Assembly (NCBI RefSeq): GCF_001625215.2
Contig: NC_030381.2
Location: 1,947,131-2,011,130, forward strand
Length of the DNA: 64,000 nucleotides
Origin: Daucus carota subsp. sativus
Taxonomy: Eukaryota > Streptophyta > Magnoliopsida > Apiales > Apiaceae
Reading direction: 5' to 3'
Each line of letters begins with the position of its first letter. Within the stretch, counting starts at the first letter, position 1. The position numbers were made by a program, and so were the translations under genes. Shown piece by piece: positions 1 to 13,133 of the stretch. Under the pieces are notes generated by a model. It was not told the origin of the DNA, did not search any database, and saw only the letters and a program-made list of their open reading frames with translations.

Positions 1-2
1 CT

Positions 3-998
3 TCGGCTTTTGATCGAGCCACGGAGGCTACGTTGAGGCGATTTATCTTGCCAGAGATGATTTGGAAGCTGAAAAAATGGCTCAGGATTGGCATGGAAGT
101 CGGCTTGAGTGAGGGCGTTGGCCACGTGGACAAGTACTTGACAGGTGTCATCAATACACGTAAGATCGAGCTGATTAGTCAGCAAAATGGCGGCGGTGGG
201 GTCCCACACGACGATTTGCTGTCTCGTTTCATGAAGAAAAAAGAGTCATACTCTGACAAATTTCTGCAACACGTGGCACTCAACTTCATCCTAGCTGGAC
301 GCGACACGTCCTCCGTGGCGCTGAGCTGGTTTTTCTGGCTGGTCACAAAAAACCCCAGAGTAGAAGAAAAAATCTTGTTAGAAATATGTTCTGTTCTGAC
401 AGAGACACGTGGCAGGGATATATCCACGTGGCTTGCTGAGCCACTAGTGTTCGAAGAAGTTGACAGACTGATATACCTCAAGGCAGCTCTGTCCGAGACA
501 CTCAGGCTATATCCATCTGTCCCGGAGGACTCGAAACACGTGCTCTCCGACGACACATTGCCGGATGGCACGGTGGTTCCGGCCGGCTCATCAATCACCT
601 ACTCAATCTACTCATCCGGGAGAATGAAGTTCATATGGGGAGAGGATTGTCTCGAATTCAGACCTGAAAGATGGCTAACTCAAGATGGTACAAAATTCGA
701 AACCAAGGATCCCTTTAAATTTGTGTCCTTTAATGCAGGGCCGAGGATCTGTCTAGGCAAGGACCTGGCCTATCTGCAAATGAAGTCAATTGCGGCTGCA
801 GTGCTGCTGCGCCACCGCCTGACAGTGGCGGAAGGGCACCGCGTGGAGCAGAAGATGTCGCTGACATTGTTCATGAAATATGGGCTCAAGGTTGATGTGC
901 ACCCTAGGGACTTGGCTCCTGTGGTGGCCAAGATTGCAGATAATTCTGCATGCATGGGCAAGACAAAAGCTGATGAGGAGCTAAATTATGTTGCTTGA
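3..998 (+). CDS. CYP86A: CYP86A-like cytochrome P450, 3' part (fatty acid omega-hydroxylase)
   Basis: The C-terminal ~331 residues of a P450; the frame is open to the left window edge, so the 5' end is missing. Family landmarks occur in order: I-helix AGRDTSS (about residues 98-104 of the visible part), K-helix ETLR (165-168), PERW (221-224) and the haem loop [10 protein letters not shown] (243-252) with the axial Cys at residue 250. The opening stretch (FDRATEAT, then [16 protein letters not shown]) is typical of CYP86A. Members of this subfamily are ER-anchored monooxygenases that hydroxylate the terminal carbon of fatty acids for cutin and suberin. The reading is intact to a TGA stop. Subfamily placement rests on recognised sequence and substrate is inferred from family. 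No intron is seen in this part. Confidence 0.92.
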   Translation, partial: SAFDRATEATLRRFILPEMIWKLKKWLRIGMEVGLSEGVGHVDKYLTGVINTRKIELISQQNGGGGVPHDDLLSRFMKKKESYSDKFLQHVALNFILAGRDTSSVALSWFFWLVTKNPRVEEKILLEICSVLTETRGRDISTWLAEPLVFEEVDRLIYLKAALSETLRLYPSVPEDSKHVLSDDTLPDGTVVPAGSSITYSIYSSGRMKFIWGEDCLEFRPERWLTQDGTKFETKDPFKFVSFNAGPRICLGKDLAYLQMKSIAAAVLLRHRLTVAEGHRVEQKMSLTLFMKYGLKVDVHPRDLAPVVAKIADNSACMGKTKADEELNYVA

Positions 999-1300
999 AT
1001 ATGTTCTCTGCTGCATATTTACAATAATCATCTATGAGTCGAATGTAGATATGATGTCTGTACATTAGTACATGTATGTGTATAACAGTTTATATTTACG
1101 AATTTTCAATTTTTCATTCTTGTTTATAAATTTTATTTTAGCCAGACCAAACTGGTTTTTTTTACATAAACTTTGTCTCAGAAAGGTTGGTGAGGAATTA
1201 CATGTTAAAATTATTATTTTTTCTGGAAAAATAATACAAATTTTAATAGCATATAACTTAACTATTATGATATAATAAAACATGAATATTAACGAAAAAT
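999..1300. other. 3' flank of the P450 gene
   Basis: AT-rich, non-coding. It probably holds the P450 3' UTR. I cannot place a polyadenylation site with confidence, and the small ORFs here lack family resemblance. Confidence 0.4.
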
Positions 1301-1304
1301 AATA

Positions 1305-1485
1305 GTGTTCTGAGACAGAAAGAGCAACAATTGAGTATCTGTTCTATAAAACTTCTCGAGGTGAGCCAGGGTTACAAATGATTATCTGTTCTACAAAATT
1401 TCTCGGGGTGAGAGCCAGGATCGAACCAAAACCTAAAACGACAGAGCATAAACTCTTAACCACTGAGTTATCTCTATCTTTTCAG
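1305..1485 (-). mobile_element. Candidate tRNA-derived SINE
   Basis: Read on the minus strand, 1461-1472 resembles an RNA polymerase III A box (TAACTCAGTGG) and 1418-1427 is a B box (GGTTCGATCC), about 34 bases apart as in tRNA promoters. Downstream of the B box a ~40-bp segment containing ATCTGTTCTA and a CTCGAGGTGAGCCAGG-like stretch occurs twice (about 1336-1375 and 1382-1420). A tRNA-like head with a non-tRNA body suggests a SINE rather than a functional tRNA, and no cloverleaf could be closed. I did not find a convincing target-site duplication. Confidence 0.5.
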
Positions 1486-1625
1486 ATTTTGAGTTTCATT
1501 TTCACTCAATATTTGACGATCAATTGATCCTTCTTGTCCTCGGCCAATGGCCACGTACATGGCTTTGTTGGATGATCGGTTGTTGATAGACAGCTCCATG
1601 ATTTACGGACCATAGATCATATGTA

Positions 1626-1976
1626 CTCCCTCCATCCCATTTTAAGTGTCCATTTTGCCAAAAAAAAAATTCCCAAAATATGTGTCATACTCTTTAACCC
1701 ATGCAATTTTTTACTAGTTCCAATATTAAATACAACCAACAAGCCTTTCCTAAATTCATTAATGCATTAATGTAGGGAATATGAATGTATAGTATAATTT
1801 GAAGTGAAGAAAGGTCAAATACACGGTATTCAAGTAGGAGTGATGCTATACGTAATTAATATTTATAAAAACCAAGGTGAATAGGTGTGTGAAGATAATG
1901 ATAAAAACATCACATTAATTGTTTCTTAAGATGTGTGAAATTTGCAAAGTGGACACTTAAAATGGGATGGAGGGAG
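1626..1976. mobile_element. Stowaway-like MITE (351 bp)
   Basis: Terminal inverted repeats begin CTCCCTCCATCCCATTTTAA on both ends and are flanked by TA on each side (1624-1625, 1977-1978). This is the Tc1/mariner Stowaway signature. No coding capacity. Confidence 0.9.
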
Positions 1977-1978
1977 TA

Positions 1979-2300
1979 GTAATTACCACGTACAATGCAT
2001 GGGTGTCACAGTTATTATCATCAGTGTTCTGTCAGGTTTGATTATTTCCACAACGGACAGCTTACACCTACCCTCAAGAATTAAAGTATTATATAATATT
2101 ATAAAAAATAATTATGATTTGTTGGTAAAAATTTATTTATAATTTAAAAATAATTTTTAATTTATGTGTTTGAATAATTTTAAATTATTAATAAAATAAT
2201 AAAATATTATAATAGTTCTATAAATAGTCAAATTAAGGAGAAAAATATAAGTCACTGGCGCATAACTCTTTCGACACAAACAAATGAACAATATTCTCGA
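1979..2300. other. Intergenic, no feature seen
   Basis: AT-rich spacer between the Stowaway element and the hAT element. Nothing coding or repetitive was recognised. Confidence 0.5.
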
Positions 2301-2308
2301 TAGCCGAG

Positions 2309-2975
2309 CAGGGACGAAGCCAGCAAACATTCATAAGGGGGGCCAAAAAAATTTCTTCAACACAATGAAATTTTTCGTCAACACAGTGAAATATTCAATA
2401 TAAAATAAATACAAAAGTACTAATAAAAAAATTATAGTAGAACCTTGCCTTCTTTTAAACCAGGAAATCAAATATATAATTGTGTCAGTTAAAATATTTA
2501 GCTATTTGTCTTTAGATATATAAGAGTATAAAATATCAGGAAACTCATCATAATAACTCTAAATTATACGATAATCTTTAATTAGCAAGTAACACACATT
2601 AAATGAAATTGTACTTCAAAAAAAATTATATTGTATTTTAAACAAGAGTAAGTAAAATTTTTACAATATCTCAAAAACTAAACATTATGCTTATTAACCT
2701 TAAAAAAAATATTATACTTATTTACAAGATGACAAACTATAGTTTAAACAAGTAAAAATATTACCTGGATGATAAAATTTGAATTGACGATGAGTAGAAA
2801 AATATTAATATTAATTAAAAAACTGATAATGCACAAAGACTAACTTAATTTATTCTACGAAAATGAATAAGTGGGGTTTAAGTTTCTCGGATAAGAAAGT
2901 CCTCCACCAAAAATTCTTGTAAAAGAATTATATTGACGTTTACCTTTATCACATAAATCTTTTTCTTAAATAGTA

Positions 2976-3069
<94 letters not shown>

Positions 3070-3317
3070 TATTTTTATTCATAAATTTGGTCTAATACAT
3101 AAATTAGAGAAATCTAAAAATTAACACTTCATCTTATAATGTTAAAATTATCTCTTAAGAGTGGACAAATATTTTTTTGGGGGGCCAAATTTTTATATTT
3201 ATATAAATATAAAAAGAAAATATAATTTTTTTCAAAATTATATAATACAAATTATAGTATTACGGAAACCCTAGGGGGGCCATGGCCCCTTTTGGCCCCT
3301 ACATAGCTTCGTCCCTG
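2309..3317. mobile_element. Non-autonomous hAT element, copy 1 (1,009 bp)
   Basis: Ends are CAGGGACGAAGCCAGCAAAC and the reverse complement of CAGGGACGAAGCTATGTAGG. A perfect 8-bp target duplication TAGCCGAG flanks it (2301-2308 and 3318-3325), the length expected for hAT. It has no transposase frame. It is the same family as the element at 57,892-59,840, lying in the opposite orientation, and shares the GGGGCC-rich subterminal blocks and the AT-rich body. Confidence 0.9.
2980..3064. repeat. (AT)n microsatellite inside hAT copy 1
   Basis: About 85 bp of pure AT dinucleotides. At the matching place in hAT copy 2 (about 58,150-58,170) there is only a short imperfect AT run, so the tract probably expanded after the copies separated. 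Confidence 0.95.
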
Positions 3318-3325
3318 TAGCCGAG

Positions 3326-4602
3326 GGACTCCAGTTGAGATTTATTATGATCGAAAAACAAACAGAGAAATAGGATGACAAGACTATTTCATCTGGTTAA
3401 GTTTGTTGCTAAATTAATGAAAATGTTTATCTTCGATTACGTTACGTGCAAGCAATTTATCAAGACTCCACAGTCACAACACATCAAAATTCTAATCCTG
3501 GGATGATTAAAGCTGTTGGTTAGAATTCAGCTCAACTGTCAATCTTCTTAGTCTCTCAGTTCACAATAAATATAGAGATTTTGTGCATTGAGAAATTAGA
3601 ATAATGTTGAGTTTAAAAAAAGTACTATTAATATATAGATAAATTTGTTTTGAAAGAAGAGAGGGACAAGTATTTTGAGACAAATTTTTTTGACAAAAGG
3701 AGCCTATAAATTGAGACGGAGGGAATATTATTCTGCAACAAATCAGTATCTTTCTGTGGACATGAACATCACTTCATCAAGTCTCAAGAGCCTACACAAG
3801 AACAGTTTTGAACTGACCATAAGGTCCAGCCGAAAATTTCATCTGTTTCCGGTTGAGTGTCTGTTTTAAGGCCCGGGTACTTTTCTCCGAACTCTCGAAA
3901 GAGCGGAATTAAACATGAAACGGAATTAAACAAGGAAACTGTCAGAAGAACAGAAACATATTCTAATACCAAATGCCTACCAATAGCTCGGAAAAAATGT
4001 TAATGTACATAATTTCCGTCTAAAACAAAAGGTAAAATCATATAAATATGATACTAACATGAATTTCATCCGTTCCAGATGCAGGAATGCTTCTGCAGAA
4101 ATGATTAGTAAACAGATGATCACTGACCGACAAGCAGCATTGGTCTTGCACTAACTTATTTCACTTCCATCTGTGAAACAATCAGTTTAGAATCCACACT
4201 ACAAGTAACTCCTACCATTTCAATTGCAAGATGAGCAAAATTTAAGTAGAAGAGACCATTTGTTAGCACAGTTATAGCCAAGGCGACTACAAACTTTTTT
4301 CTAATCTGATTGATCTAGAGAGTGCCGATATTGACAAGCATATCATTCTGGAAAGACAAGCATATATATTGACAGAAGTTGGTATAACATGGACGGGCAC
4401 TATATAGGGAAACTGAAACTGATCATTATTCTACTTTACGCTTTTCGAATGTCTGATTCAGAGTGAGGAGATGTTCGCTATAAGCAGGTATGAGTTGGGA
4501 TATGTATCTCTGATCCAAAACCGCAAACTTCACAACATACGTCCAAATTCAACTTGCATCACCTATGTGCACAAAACTGAAGAATGGTTTAATATGCATC
4601 CG
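3326..4602. other. Intergenic; downstream flank of the minus-strand gene at 4603
   Basis: No gene recognised. Around 3711-3727 there is an isolated Stowaway-like end (GAGACGGAGGGA) without a partner, perhaps a decayed MITE. The part nearest 4,600 should include the 3' UTR of the neighbouring minus-strand gene. Confidence 0.4.
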
Positions 4603-7393
4603 TTAGCTGACACTTGGCGGCGTTGCAGGAAAGAAGGTCCAGCCCTGACTTGGTACAGCCTCCTTACCGCTAACCATTTCCTTTGCCCACCAGTCAGAAC
4701 CTATGCTAGGTGGGTTTTCAGTATTTCCTACTTCAGCATTGTCAAAGATGAATTCTCCGGAAGACCCAAGGGTAACTGACTGATGCTTCTCCCTATCCGC
4801 ACAGTCTCTGCAAGCTCTCTGTTCAGTCTGATCAGATGTTGCACCTGTATTATTACACTCACAATCACTAGGCAAATTGGCTGAACCTTCATCGCCTTCA
4901 GGAATGCCCTCTACATATTCCGACTTAGATAGAACCTTCGGGGAAGCAATTAGATTGTTTTCCACCCATCTACCGACTTGCCCTGCAGTGATCTCAAATG
5001 AGACTCTATGATCAATTGCAGTTTCATCATTTTTCCGCACATCGGATGAAATCTTGAGAGCAGAAATATCAAAGTTCTGCTCATTCAGCACAGAACCATC
5101 CTGGGACTTTAATCCCATATTATCTGGGGTCAAAGAACCAGATCCTTGCTGGGATCCCCATTTATGTGGAGACAGCTTGGCAAGGTTCAAGAGCTTAGGA
5201 GGGTTGTCAGTACGGAAATCAAGGAAGTGTGGTCGTGCAGGAGTAGAATTGCAATCAAGGAAAGGAGACGAGGTCCCTGAATTTGAGATGCCCGAGCTGG
5301 GAGAGGTCAGTTGGCCAAGTGGGCTTCCCGGGTGAAGCTGGTAGGACTGAAATTCATATTGGGGCAACGGATATATTTTATTAGCGTCTCTGTTTTGGTG
5401 GTTGGGATCAAGAAGCTGAGCAAATGGCACCTCAGGCGACGAAGGCGTAGTTAACTGAAGAGATTCAGGAGGAGGAGTAAAGGGAGCTGTGGATGGTTCA
5501 GTATTGAATGTTGAGAATACAGGGGGCGACACTAATTGGGTCTCATTGGCATAAGGACCAATAGCAAACATAGAGGCTGCTCCCACAGGTGAGTATACGT
5601 TGGCAGAATGAGAAACCAAACCAGCTGGCGATTGAAGTGTGGAAGGAGGTTCTGACTGAAGGAAAGATGCAGGAGAGGATGGAGGTGCCACAAAGGGAAG
5701 TATCACAGACAATGATTGGTTTAAATTGTGTTCCGCAGTACCATCTGCTCCTGCTGTTTGTTCAGGAACATGTCCAATCCTTGTCTTTTGTTTGTTAGAC
5801 CCAAAACACCAATATAAACTCCGCCAGCTTCCCCACCGTTTTTTCTGCATTCAAGATAATATAGTTGTAAGAGTTATGCATGTCACATAGAGTGAGTATG
5901 TTTGGTTTCGTCATGTATGTAACAAAAACGACGATAGTTTATAATTCTCGACAACATGAAGAGGCAAGTTCCATCATTCAAATGAATTGATTGTATTCTT
6001 TATCTGGGTAAATTTGATGATGTAACTTAGTAGTTAAGTTGCAGCAATGTCACTCAGTCACCTTGAGGTTCAAAATAATTAGAGATATTAAGCAATTATA
6101 AAGTACTTAAAAATATTAATAATATACATATGGAAAGAACCCACCATAGTCTGCTACTTAAGAACACATTCATTAAGCAGTACATTATATCATATATAAT
6201 AATATACATCTGAAATAACCCACTATAACATTCTGCTACTCAAGAACACATTCATTAAGCAGTACATTCTATCATACATGATACATCAATGGTATAGGTC
6301 CAATTACCCAAATTTGAGAAGATCCAGTAATAGTGTATCTGACCTAATTATCAGTCATAACTCCAACATTTTACTGGAAAATTGAAGTGCTATTTCTATA
6401 AATCACTGATCTATGAAAAAACCATACAGGGGTTTAGATTCGGACTTACGTCCACACTTCTCCCGAACTTGGCAGGGAGAAAAGACATCATACAGATAAA
6501 TCAGTATAATACAAGAAATAATTAGTTTACTCGAACAGAGGGAACACGATTGCCTCCTCAGCAACTGAACTAAAATGCAGGAAATAACAATAGATGCATA
6601 TCCACACTAAACCGCCTCTCTATGGAGAGCTAAAAAGAATCCAAAATATTATACTCAAGCACAATCTACTAGTTACATAATGTACACGGTCTATCCAGAG
6701 GACACATTCTTCACCGTGATCATTTAACCTGATAAATTAATACTGCCAGCTACCCTTGTATAGTCTATAAACAGTTTCACCGACACCAAAATGCGATCTC
6801 CCTAACCTTTCTCAAATTACAACATTTCCAATAACAAATACAACACATAACGTATTAACAAAATTAAAGGAACCAGATACAGTTCCTCTGCAATAACATC
6901 ACAAATTCGCCTTCTTAAGCGTATTCAAAAACCTGTACTCAACTACCAATCTACCAATTGGCTAATGTACATCACATTCTACACAATACATTCAACACAG
7001 CAAATTCTTAATCCGATAATTCTCGAATCACAAATTTCACCGTCTAAAAAAGCGCAGACTCCATTACCTTTCTACAATAACAATTCGATTTCAATTTATA
7101 ACAACACAACTCAAAACATCCGAAATCAATATCAGGAAATTCACATAAACAGAAAAAAAAAAAAAATCACTTCCGAGATCTCCGGAACACTAAACATCGT
7201 AAAAAAGTAACACGACGACAGAAATATGTACAGAATGACGTGTAATAACGCAAAGAAAGTAGAATTCATTGTATAAAGAACATAAATGAATCACCTGAAG
7301 TGGAGAAGCTTGATGCACACGATTCTCAGCCGATGCGATCACATTGGCAGCTGCGTTTATAGTTTCGTATGTGTTGTGAGCTCCTCCGTTCAT
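4603..7393 (-). CDS. Hydroxyproline-rich glycoprotein family protein (At5g52430/At1g76660-like)
   Basis: Two coding exons. Exon 1 is 7393-7295 (33 codons, MNGGAHNTYETINAAANVIA...) and exon 2 is 5844-4603, joined in phase 0 across a 1,450-bp intron with GT (rc of 7293-7294) and TGCAG at the acceptor. The product is ~446 aa. Conserved family features are the N-terminal INAAANVIASAENRV segment, then KKRWGSWRSLYWCFGS just after the junction, then VAPPSSPASFLQSEPPST, followed by a long Pro/Ser/Thr-rich low-complexity part. Despite the family name no signal peptide is visible, so a cell-wall location is doubtful; molecular function is not established. Start chosen because it opens the conserved N-terminal block and is the only ATG there. 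Confidence 0.85.
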
Positions 7394-8327
7394 CTTTCGT
7401 CGATCAACTCAACAAAAGCTTACATATAATTTTCCGATCAAATCGAATTTCTCGCAAATTTCGACGAGATTTTAAGCAAAACTGGATTCGAAATTTAGAT
7501 ATTGAAAGTATAGCGAATTTCAGATTTAACTGCAATTTGTGTATCTATGTCTGAATATAAACACACACGTGTTGCGAGTATGTAAGTGTTGATCAGGTCG
7601 AACACGGCAAGGACTTTTATGGTCGCATATTTTACTGTCCTTGTATTTGTGAAATTACGAGATTGTCCTTTTGCAGCCACCGTTAGCTAGCTCGAACAAG
7701 ATGAATACCGTGTTACTTCGTGACCAGGAGTTTTCTCCGATTTAAAATCCATTTCCAAGCCCATCCAAATTTTCGAGTAAGAGTTTATCTGCTTCTAGAA
7801 AACAAAGATCCCCTGATAATTTGAAAGGTTCAAAGTTTATATAAAAAATATTATAATATATATTCAATAATATAAATTTTAAATATGATTATTTTAATAA
7901 GTGGTAATATATAAAACTTTTGATTTTGTTATATTTTATGGACCAATACAAATTAATAAAACTAAATTTATTATATAATATTTATATCATATATAAAAAT
8001 CACGTTTCATAAATAAAATTGAATAAGACTTATCTATTATTAAAGTCGAATTTGAAATTTTCGGATTTATTAACTTGAATCAGTTCATTTATTTGACTTT
8101 CGAGGACGGTGAAGTCCAAGAAAATATGTGAGTCGGAAGAGTCGTGGCTTGAAAAGGGATAATGATAAAAAATGGAGAATTATTGTCAAAGTATGCACGT
8201 GCGGTTGCGCATCTAACTACCTGTACAAACTTTACCTGCTACTCCAAACTAACCTTTCTAACAATAACACGTGTTCTCCCAATTGTATTGATATCATTGT
8301 GATGTTCGGTCAGTTTTTTTCATATAG
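7394..8327. other. 5' leader and promoter region of the gene at 4603-7393, then spacer
   Basis: Non-coding. The first few hundred bases upstream of the ATG at 7393 should hold the leader and core promoter. No clear TATA box is assigned. The remainder is AT-rich spacer. Confidence 0.4.
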
Positions 8328-8329
8328 TA

Positions 8330-8641
8330 CTCCCTCCGTCCCAGTGAATTGTATACGGTTTTCTTTTTGGGACGTCCCATCAATTGTATACATTTCAAAA
8401 GTAGTAAATTTTTATAATATAAAATATCAATATACCAACTACTTTCCTCCACTATCTTCATTCTATAATAATATAAACACTATTACACCCACTACTTTCT
8501 TCCACTATCTCAAATCTATTATTAAATATAAATGGGTCCCACCACTATACCCATTTTTCATCTAACTTTACTCATTTCTGACCCATTTTCTTGGTCTCCG
8601 TGTCCCAGCCATTTGTATACAAATGACTGGGACGGAGGGAG
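8330..8641. mobile_element. Stowaway-like MITE (312 bp)
   Basis: TIRs start CTCCCTCCGTCCCAGT on both sides, with TA at 8328-8329 and 8642-8643. Its right half (CACCCACTA..., then a GGTCCCACCACT block and CTTGGTCTCCGTGT) closely matches the element at 33,936-34,234, so the two are one family. Confidence 0.92.
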
Positions 8642-8643
8642 TA

Positions 8644-9957
8644 TTATTTTACTCTGATGCAAATTGCAATAAAAAAAGTTATAGAAGGAGGTTTATTAAT
8701 AAATGATTAATTTGTGCATCTGATGTTGGGCTGTTAAGAAATCGGTATGAATTAATGTGAAATGGAAAGAAAGTAGGATTAAAATCTGATATATATATTC
8801 AAGAAAAATAAAAATTTATTTTAGAAAAAAATTATATTTATATATTATTTTTAAAATTTAGATATTTAATAAGTTTTTAGCATCACTTATTAGAAAAATT
8901 AAACCATATATATTAGATAAATATATATATAGTATGATTTTTTTTGAAAATAAATGATTTCTTTTTAAAAATTAAGATAAGTTAAAATATTTGATTGATA
9001 AACTAGAAATTAATCTCACCCACCGTAAAAACGCCCCCTCTCGGTGATAAAAATATGTATATCCTATTGTAAAATATTGTTTCTGTTTTATTGTAAAACG
9101 TGTTGTTGTTTAATAAAATTCTATTTCGTTTTACTAATGTCTTTGAGACGATAATATAATATATTCTTTTTAGTTTTCGGGAAAAAAGATAATCGAACTC
9201 GGAATTTATTCAAAATTTACGACGATCAATCAAAGATAAGGGCTTATCAGTAGACTATCACATTCACATCACCCTAATAAGCTAAGCATCAGTTAAGCCA
9301 AACGACAAGCAAGGCACTGAACAATCACCTAATCACCCATGCTTCATACTTCATTAAAACAGGATAGATTATGAACTCGGTCATACTAAGAATGTGTGTG
9401 AAATGGAGCCAAGTATTAAGAAGCAATCTCAAAAACATTTTCAGAGATTGAGCCAGTAGAATGAACAACATTTTCTTGTCTACCATATCTTAAAGAATAA
9501 GAGAGAAACATACCTGGGAATTTTACCTTGCCATGACTTCGTCGCGTTTTGTCGCATTTCTTCCATGCAGAAATTTGTTTTTCCACATGCATCATATCGA
9601 ATATTCAAGGCACAACATTCAGAAATAACTTCTAATTCCTTCATCCATATACCTGATAAATGAGATTCTAAAAGAGACCTGTATATGTTTAGAATGCTAA
9701 TGAAAGAAGCACAGACAATACCAACTTAGACTAAATGTTCCAGCAAGAAAACGATTTAGAAAACCAGGTACCATCGTCTTCCAGACTTCTACAAACATAG
9801 TCATGCTAGACACATTAAGACTTAAAACTACGATCATCTCAGGAAAAGAGAAAGATGGTCAGTACCGAAAAGATCGGTCCCTGCCAGAAATTTAGTTTAC
9901 AAGTCATAATATGTATACAAACTCCATATAGAAAAAGGTTGCTCCCAATCTGAGTAT
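8644..9957. other. Intergenic, downstream of the ARID gene
   Basis: AT-rich. No ORF with recognisable similarity. The part near 9,950 probably contains the 3' UTR of the minus-strand ARID gene. Confidence 0.4.
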
Positions 9958-12900
9958 TCAGGTAAAATAAGTTACTGGAGCAAGGTTTCCTGCAAAATAA
10001 GAACTTCTGCCAATAGGTCCAAGATCTGTTTCGTCATCGTCACTGTCTATGCTATCTGGTGTGACGCGGTTCTGATAGCTTCTACACCGGAGAACAAAGA
10101 CATTAAAGTAGTAGCTCACCAAATCCTCTCTTGTTTTGGAAGGAAAGAGCTTGAAAGCATTGTTCCAGAAATGGTTGTGGCCAGTAGAATTTTGTAGCAC
10201 CATAGCCTTGAATCTCTTTTGTTCTTCTCTTGTCCAGCCCAGCGAAACTTCCTCGCCCATCCGATTGAACTTCCAACGATAGAATAGCGGACCCAAAGCA
10301 ACCTTTAGTTCTAATTTCTTCTCAGCAATGTGAAACCCTATGCATGTTGAAGAACCTGGAGCCAGACAATCACATGTGCTTTGCCTTCCCTTCCCAATAC
10401 GATGCTTTTCTGTTGGAGTTTTGTTATTTTCATCTTTATCCGGAACCCACATTTTTGTGCCTAACCACTTCGAATCATATTCTGAAGCCACGCCTGTCCA
10501 TTCTGGAATTTCTGCTTGAAAAGAAAGACCAACAGAAACATCGCTCACAGGGGCCTCCTCTCCTGAAACAGCCAAGGCAAACCTACTTAGTATTCCCTCA
10601 CTCATAGGAGATGATGGCACTTTCCGCGCATTATCTGTTTCTACTTGGCCAGGACTTGCAAGGTTTCTTGGAGTAGCATCGTCACGGTTCCAATGTGGGG
10701 AAAACTGAGATTTTGACAATAAGAAGCTTTTGCTACGTTGCACTCTCTCTGCGGATTTGTGGATGACATCTGTGTCCTCATACATTGAAGGATGCATCTT
10801 CTGCTTCTTCTGTAATTTAATGCCAATATTATATTGTGAGATATAACGAAAGCTGAAACAAGCAAGTATACAATTTGCTGGTTACTAAAATGACTATATA
10901 TGAGAATCTGGTAGCAATAGTAACTATGATTTACTGTGTCAAGCGAGAGACTGTAATCAAAGTCATAATTAGTATTCGTCATAAGCCATATCCAAAAAAC
11001 AAAATACGTATAATACCTAGCATTTATGACTTATAATCTACCTAATATGCACTTACAATCAAAGATAAAACAACGCTATAGTACCAAAATTTGGCAATCA
11101 TCACTTTTTATTTATATTTGATATAGTTTTACTATATTCTATCAGAATTACAAAAGTCATTGGAGCATAGATCTATTTTACCACCAGGAATAGTCATTAA
11201 TACCAGTACCATTGAGAATATCCTTTCTTAATATTATCTAACAAAATTGAGAATATCCTTTCTTACTTTATCTAACAAAATTATATCTTCCATTAGATTT
11301 TTGTCTGAGGCGGTGCTTGGCACAGATTTTGTGGAATTTGTCTAGGGTGGATTATAATCCTAATGCAGATTACCTGATTACGTGCTAATGCTACTATCTA
11401 TAATGGGAGGGATTGGTTTAAATAAATTATTGACTCGTAGAGCCATAGAGGCCCAATAAAACTAACAACTAATTTTTGAAGAAGTTTTACTAAATGGAAA
11501 CAATTAGGACACTTTAATAACCAGATCCTTCATCTTAACTCGCTAGTAAAAGCCAAAAGTCCTACGTGAATGAACACAAGATATGAAAATTTGGCTCTTA
11601 TTTGTGTTGATGTAACTTGCATTTATGTGTGTGTATAAATTTTTAAATGGGAATAAATTACACTGTTTTATTCGAAGAAATTATAGAAATAGGTCCCATG
11701 CCTGTATTAGGGAGTGGGAATGGTGAACAGAGGTTTTACAGACAATATTATTGTACCTGAAATGAAGATTCTACAAGGTCTGCATATATTGGTCTTTTTA
11801 CAAAGAGTGCCTCACGTGCCAACAAAGCCTGCCGCCAGTATTCTTGAGTTCCATGACTTTTCCAAGTGGAAGGCCCAGGTACTTCTCCAATTGCTGGATC
11901 ATTGGAGTGCTTTGCAACATGAGCCATCCACTTCAGCATTCCCGGTAAAGATATATGTTCCCGTTTCCTCTTCCGAAACACAACAGGGTTCCCAACCCTG
12001 GCATTATCTGGAATGCGCACTTTTCCACAGTCAGCTTTAGTATTACCCACATTTCCATGCACTACATTTATGCCTTTCCAAGGCAACAGACTATTTACCT
12101 TGTTCCGGGAATCAACATCTTTATCAACTATTCTTTTGGGTGAAAAATATCGATCATAGTCATTAGTCTTTCTGACATTGGCTACCTCTTGTGATGGTCT
12201 TGACGGACCTAATTCACTTTTCATAGAACTAATTACTTTATTAACAACACTTCTAGCAGATAAAAGGATATCATAATCATCCCGAACACCAATAGTTCTG
12301 TTGTCAACAAAACTTCTACTTGCTTCTACTTTCACTTGCACTTTCTCTACTTTAGCCTCAGAACACAATTTTTTCTTTTGAGAGTTGATTATGTTCTCAA
12401 CAAAGGATTTGGCTGAAAAAGTAATACTTTTGTCATGTTGTATGATTATGTCTTTCTCATTGTCGTAGCTACTTTCTACAGCATGATTTACTTTATTTAA
12501 ATTCATGCTGTCATCTGACTGTTGCGGTCCATGCTTACCACCATAAATATCGGTAGGTTTTCCAGTGCTGTCAAAATCAAGTTCAACCTTACCAGTGTTC
12601 CTCCCCTTGTCCTCATCACTGCATACCAGACCCTTAAGCTCCTTTGACTCCTCAATTAACAGACCTAATTTTTTGATAATTTGGGTCTCGCCATTATCCA
12701 TCCTCGCATCCATTTTTATCTTTCGTAACCATCCATCTAACTCATTGAGATACTTAATATACACTAATTCAATTGACGACATTAACACAGGACTGAAACC
12801 GCATCCTTCTGCAACCAAACCCCACATACCATTCTCAGACACATTACAGAAACCTCCGTTTCTTTTCACTACACAGAACAGCTGAAACAAATTCACTGGC

Positions 12901-13133
12901 TGGCCATTGCTCAACATTGCCGGAAGAGGTCTAGCACAATTATCTACAGATATCTCCCTCAGAAAAATTGGAATTACTTGATCAAACAAACTTTCCAAAT
13001 CATCCTTGCAGTCATGGAAAATCCTATCTTTCACAGTAAAACCAAGATTGTCACCCGGCATCTTATGGCCCTCACAGTTAGTTTCATAACTTGTTAGTGC
13101 CAAAATGTCTTTTGGCTTCGACCATCCAGCCAT
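9958..13133 (-). CDS. ARID/BRIGHT, ELM2 and SANT-type nuclear protein (ARID1/2-like)
   Basis: Coding exon 1 is 13133-11757 (459 codons) and exon 2 is 10809-9958, joined in phase 0 (TTTCAG|GTACAA donor, ATTACAG acceptor), giving ~742 aa. An ARID DNA-binding domain covers about residues 45-135 (LFDQVIPIFLRE..., FQLFCVVKRNGGF, W104, YIKYLNELD). After the junction comes the conserved KKQKMHPSMYED block, then an ELM2-like segment (FQAEIPEW...DSKWLGTKMW, about 551-581) and a SANT/Myb-like segment (GWTREEQKRFK...FPSKTREDLVSYYFNVFVLRCR, about 647-708). This domain order matches plant ARID1/ARID2-type chromatin proteins, thought to act in transcriptional control in the nucleus. The middle is Lys/Asp-rich and probably disordered. 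The start is the first ATG of the frame, and MAGWS suits the family. Confidence 0.9.

Noticed and set aside
1411..1480. Functional tRNA gene on the minus strand
   Set aside because: Pol III boxes are present, but I could not close an acceptor stem or anticodon arm; a SINE head fits better.
3590..3730. Lone Stowaway-like end (GAGACGGAGGGA)
   Set aside because: No left partner or TA pair was found; at best a fragment.
4471..5335. Plus-strand frames of 93-102 codons
   Set aside because: Antisense shadows of the hydroxyproline-rich family gene; no domain and no upstream signal.
8128..8565. 145-codon plus-strand frame
   Set aside because: It runs through the left half of a Stowaway MITE and shows no family resemblance.
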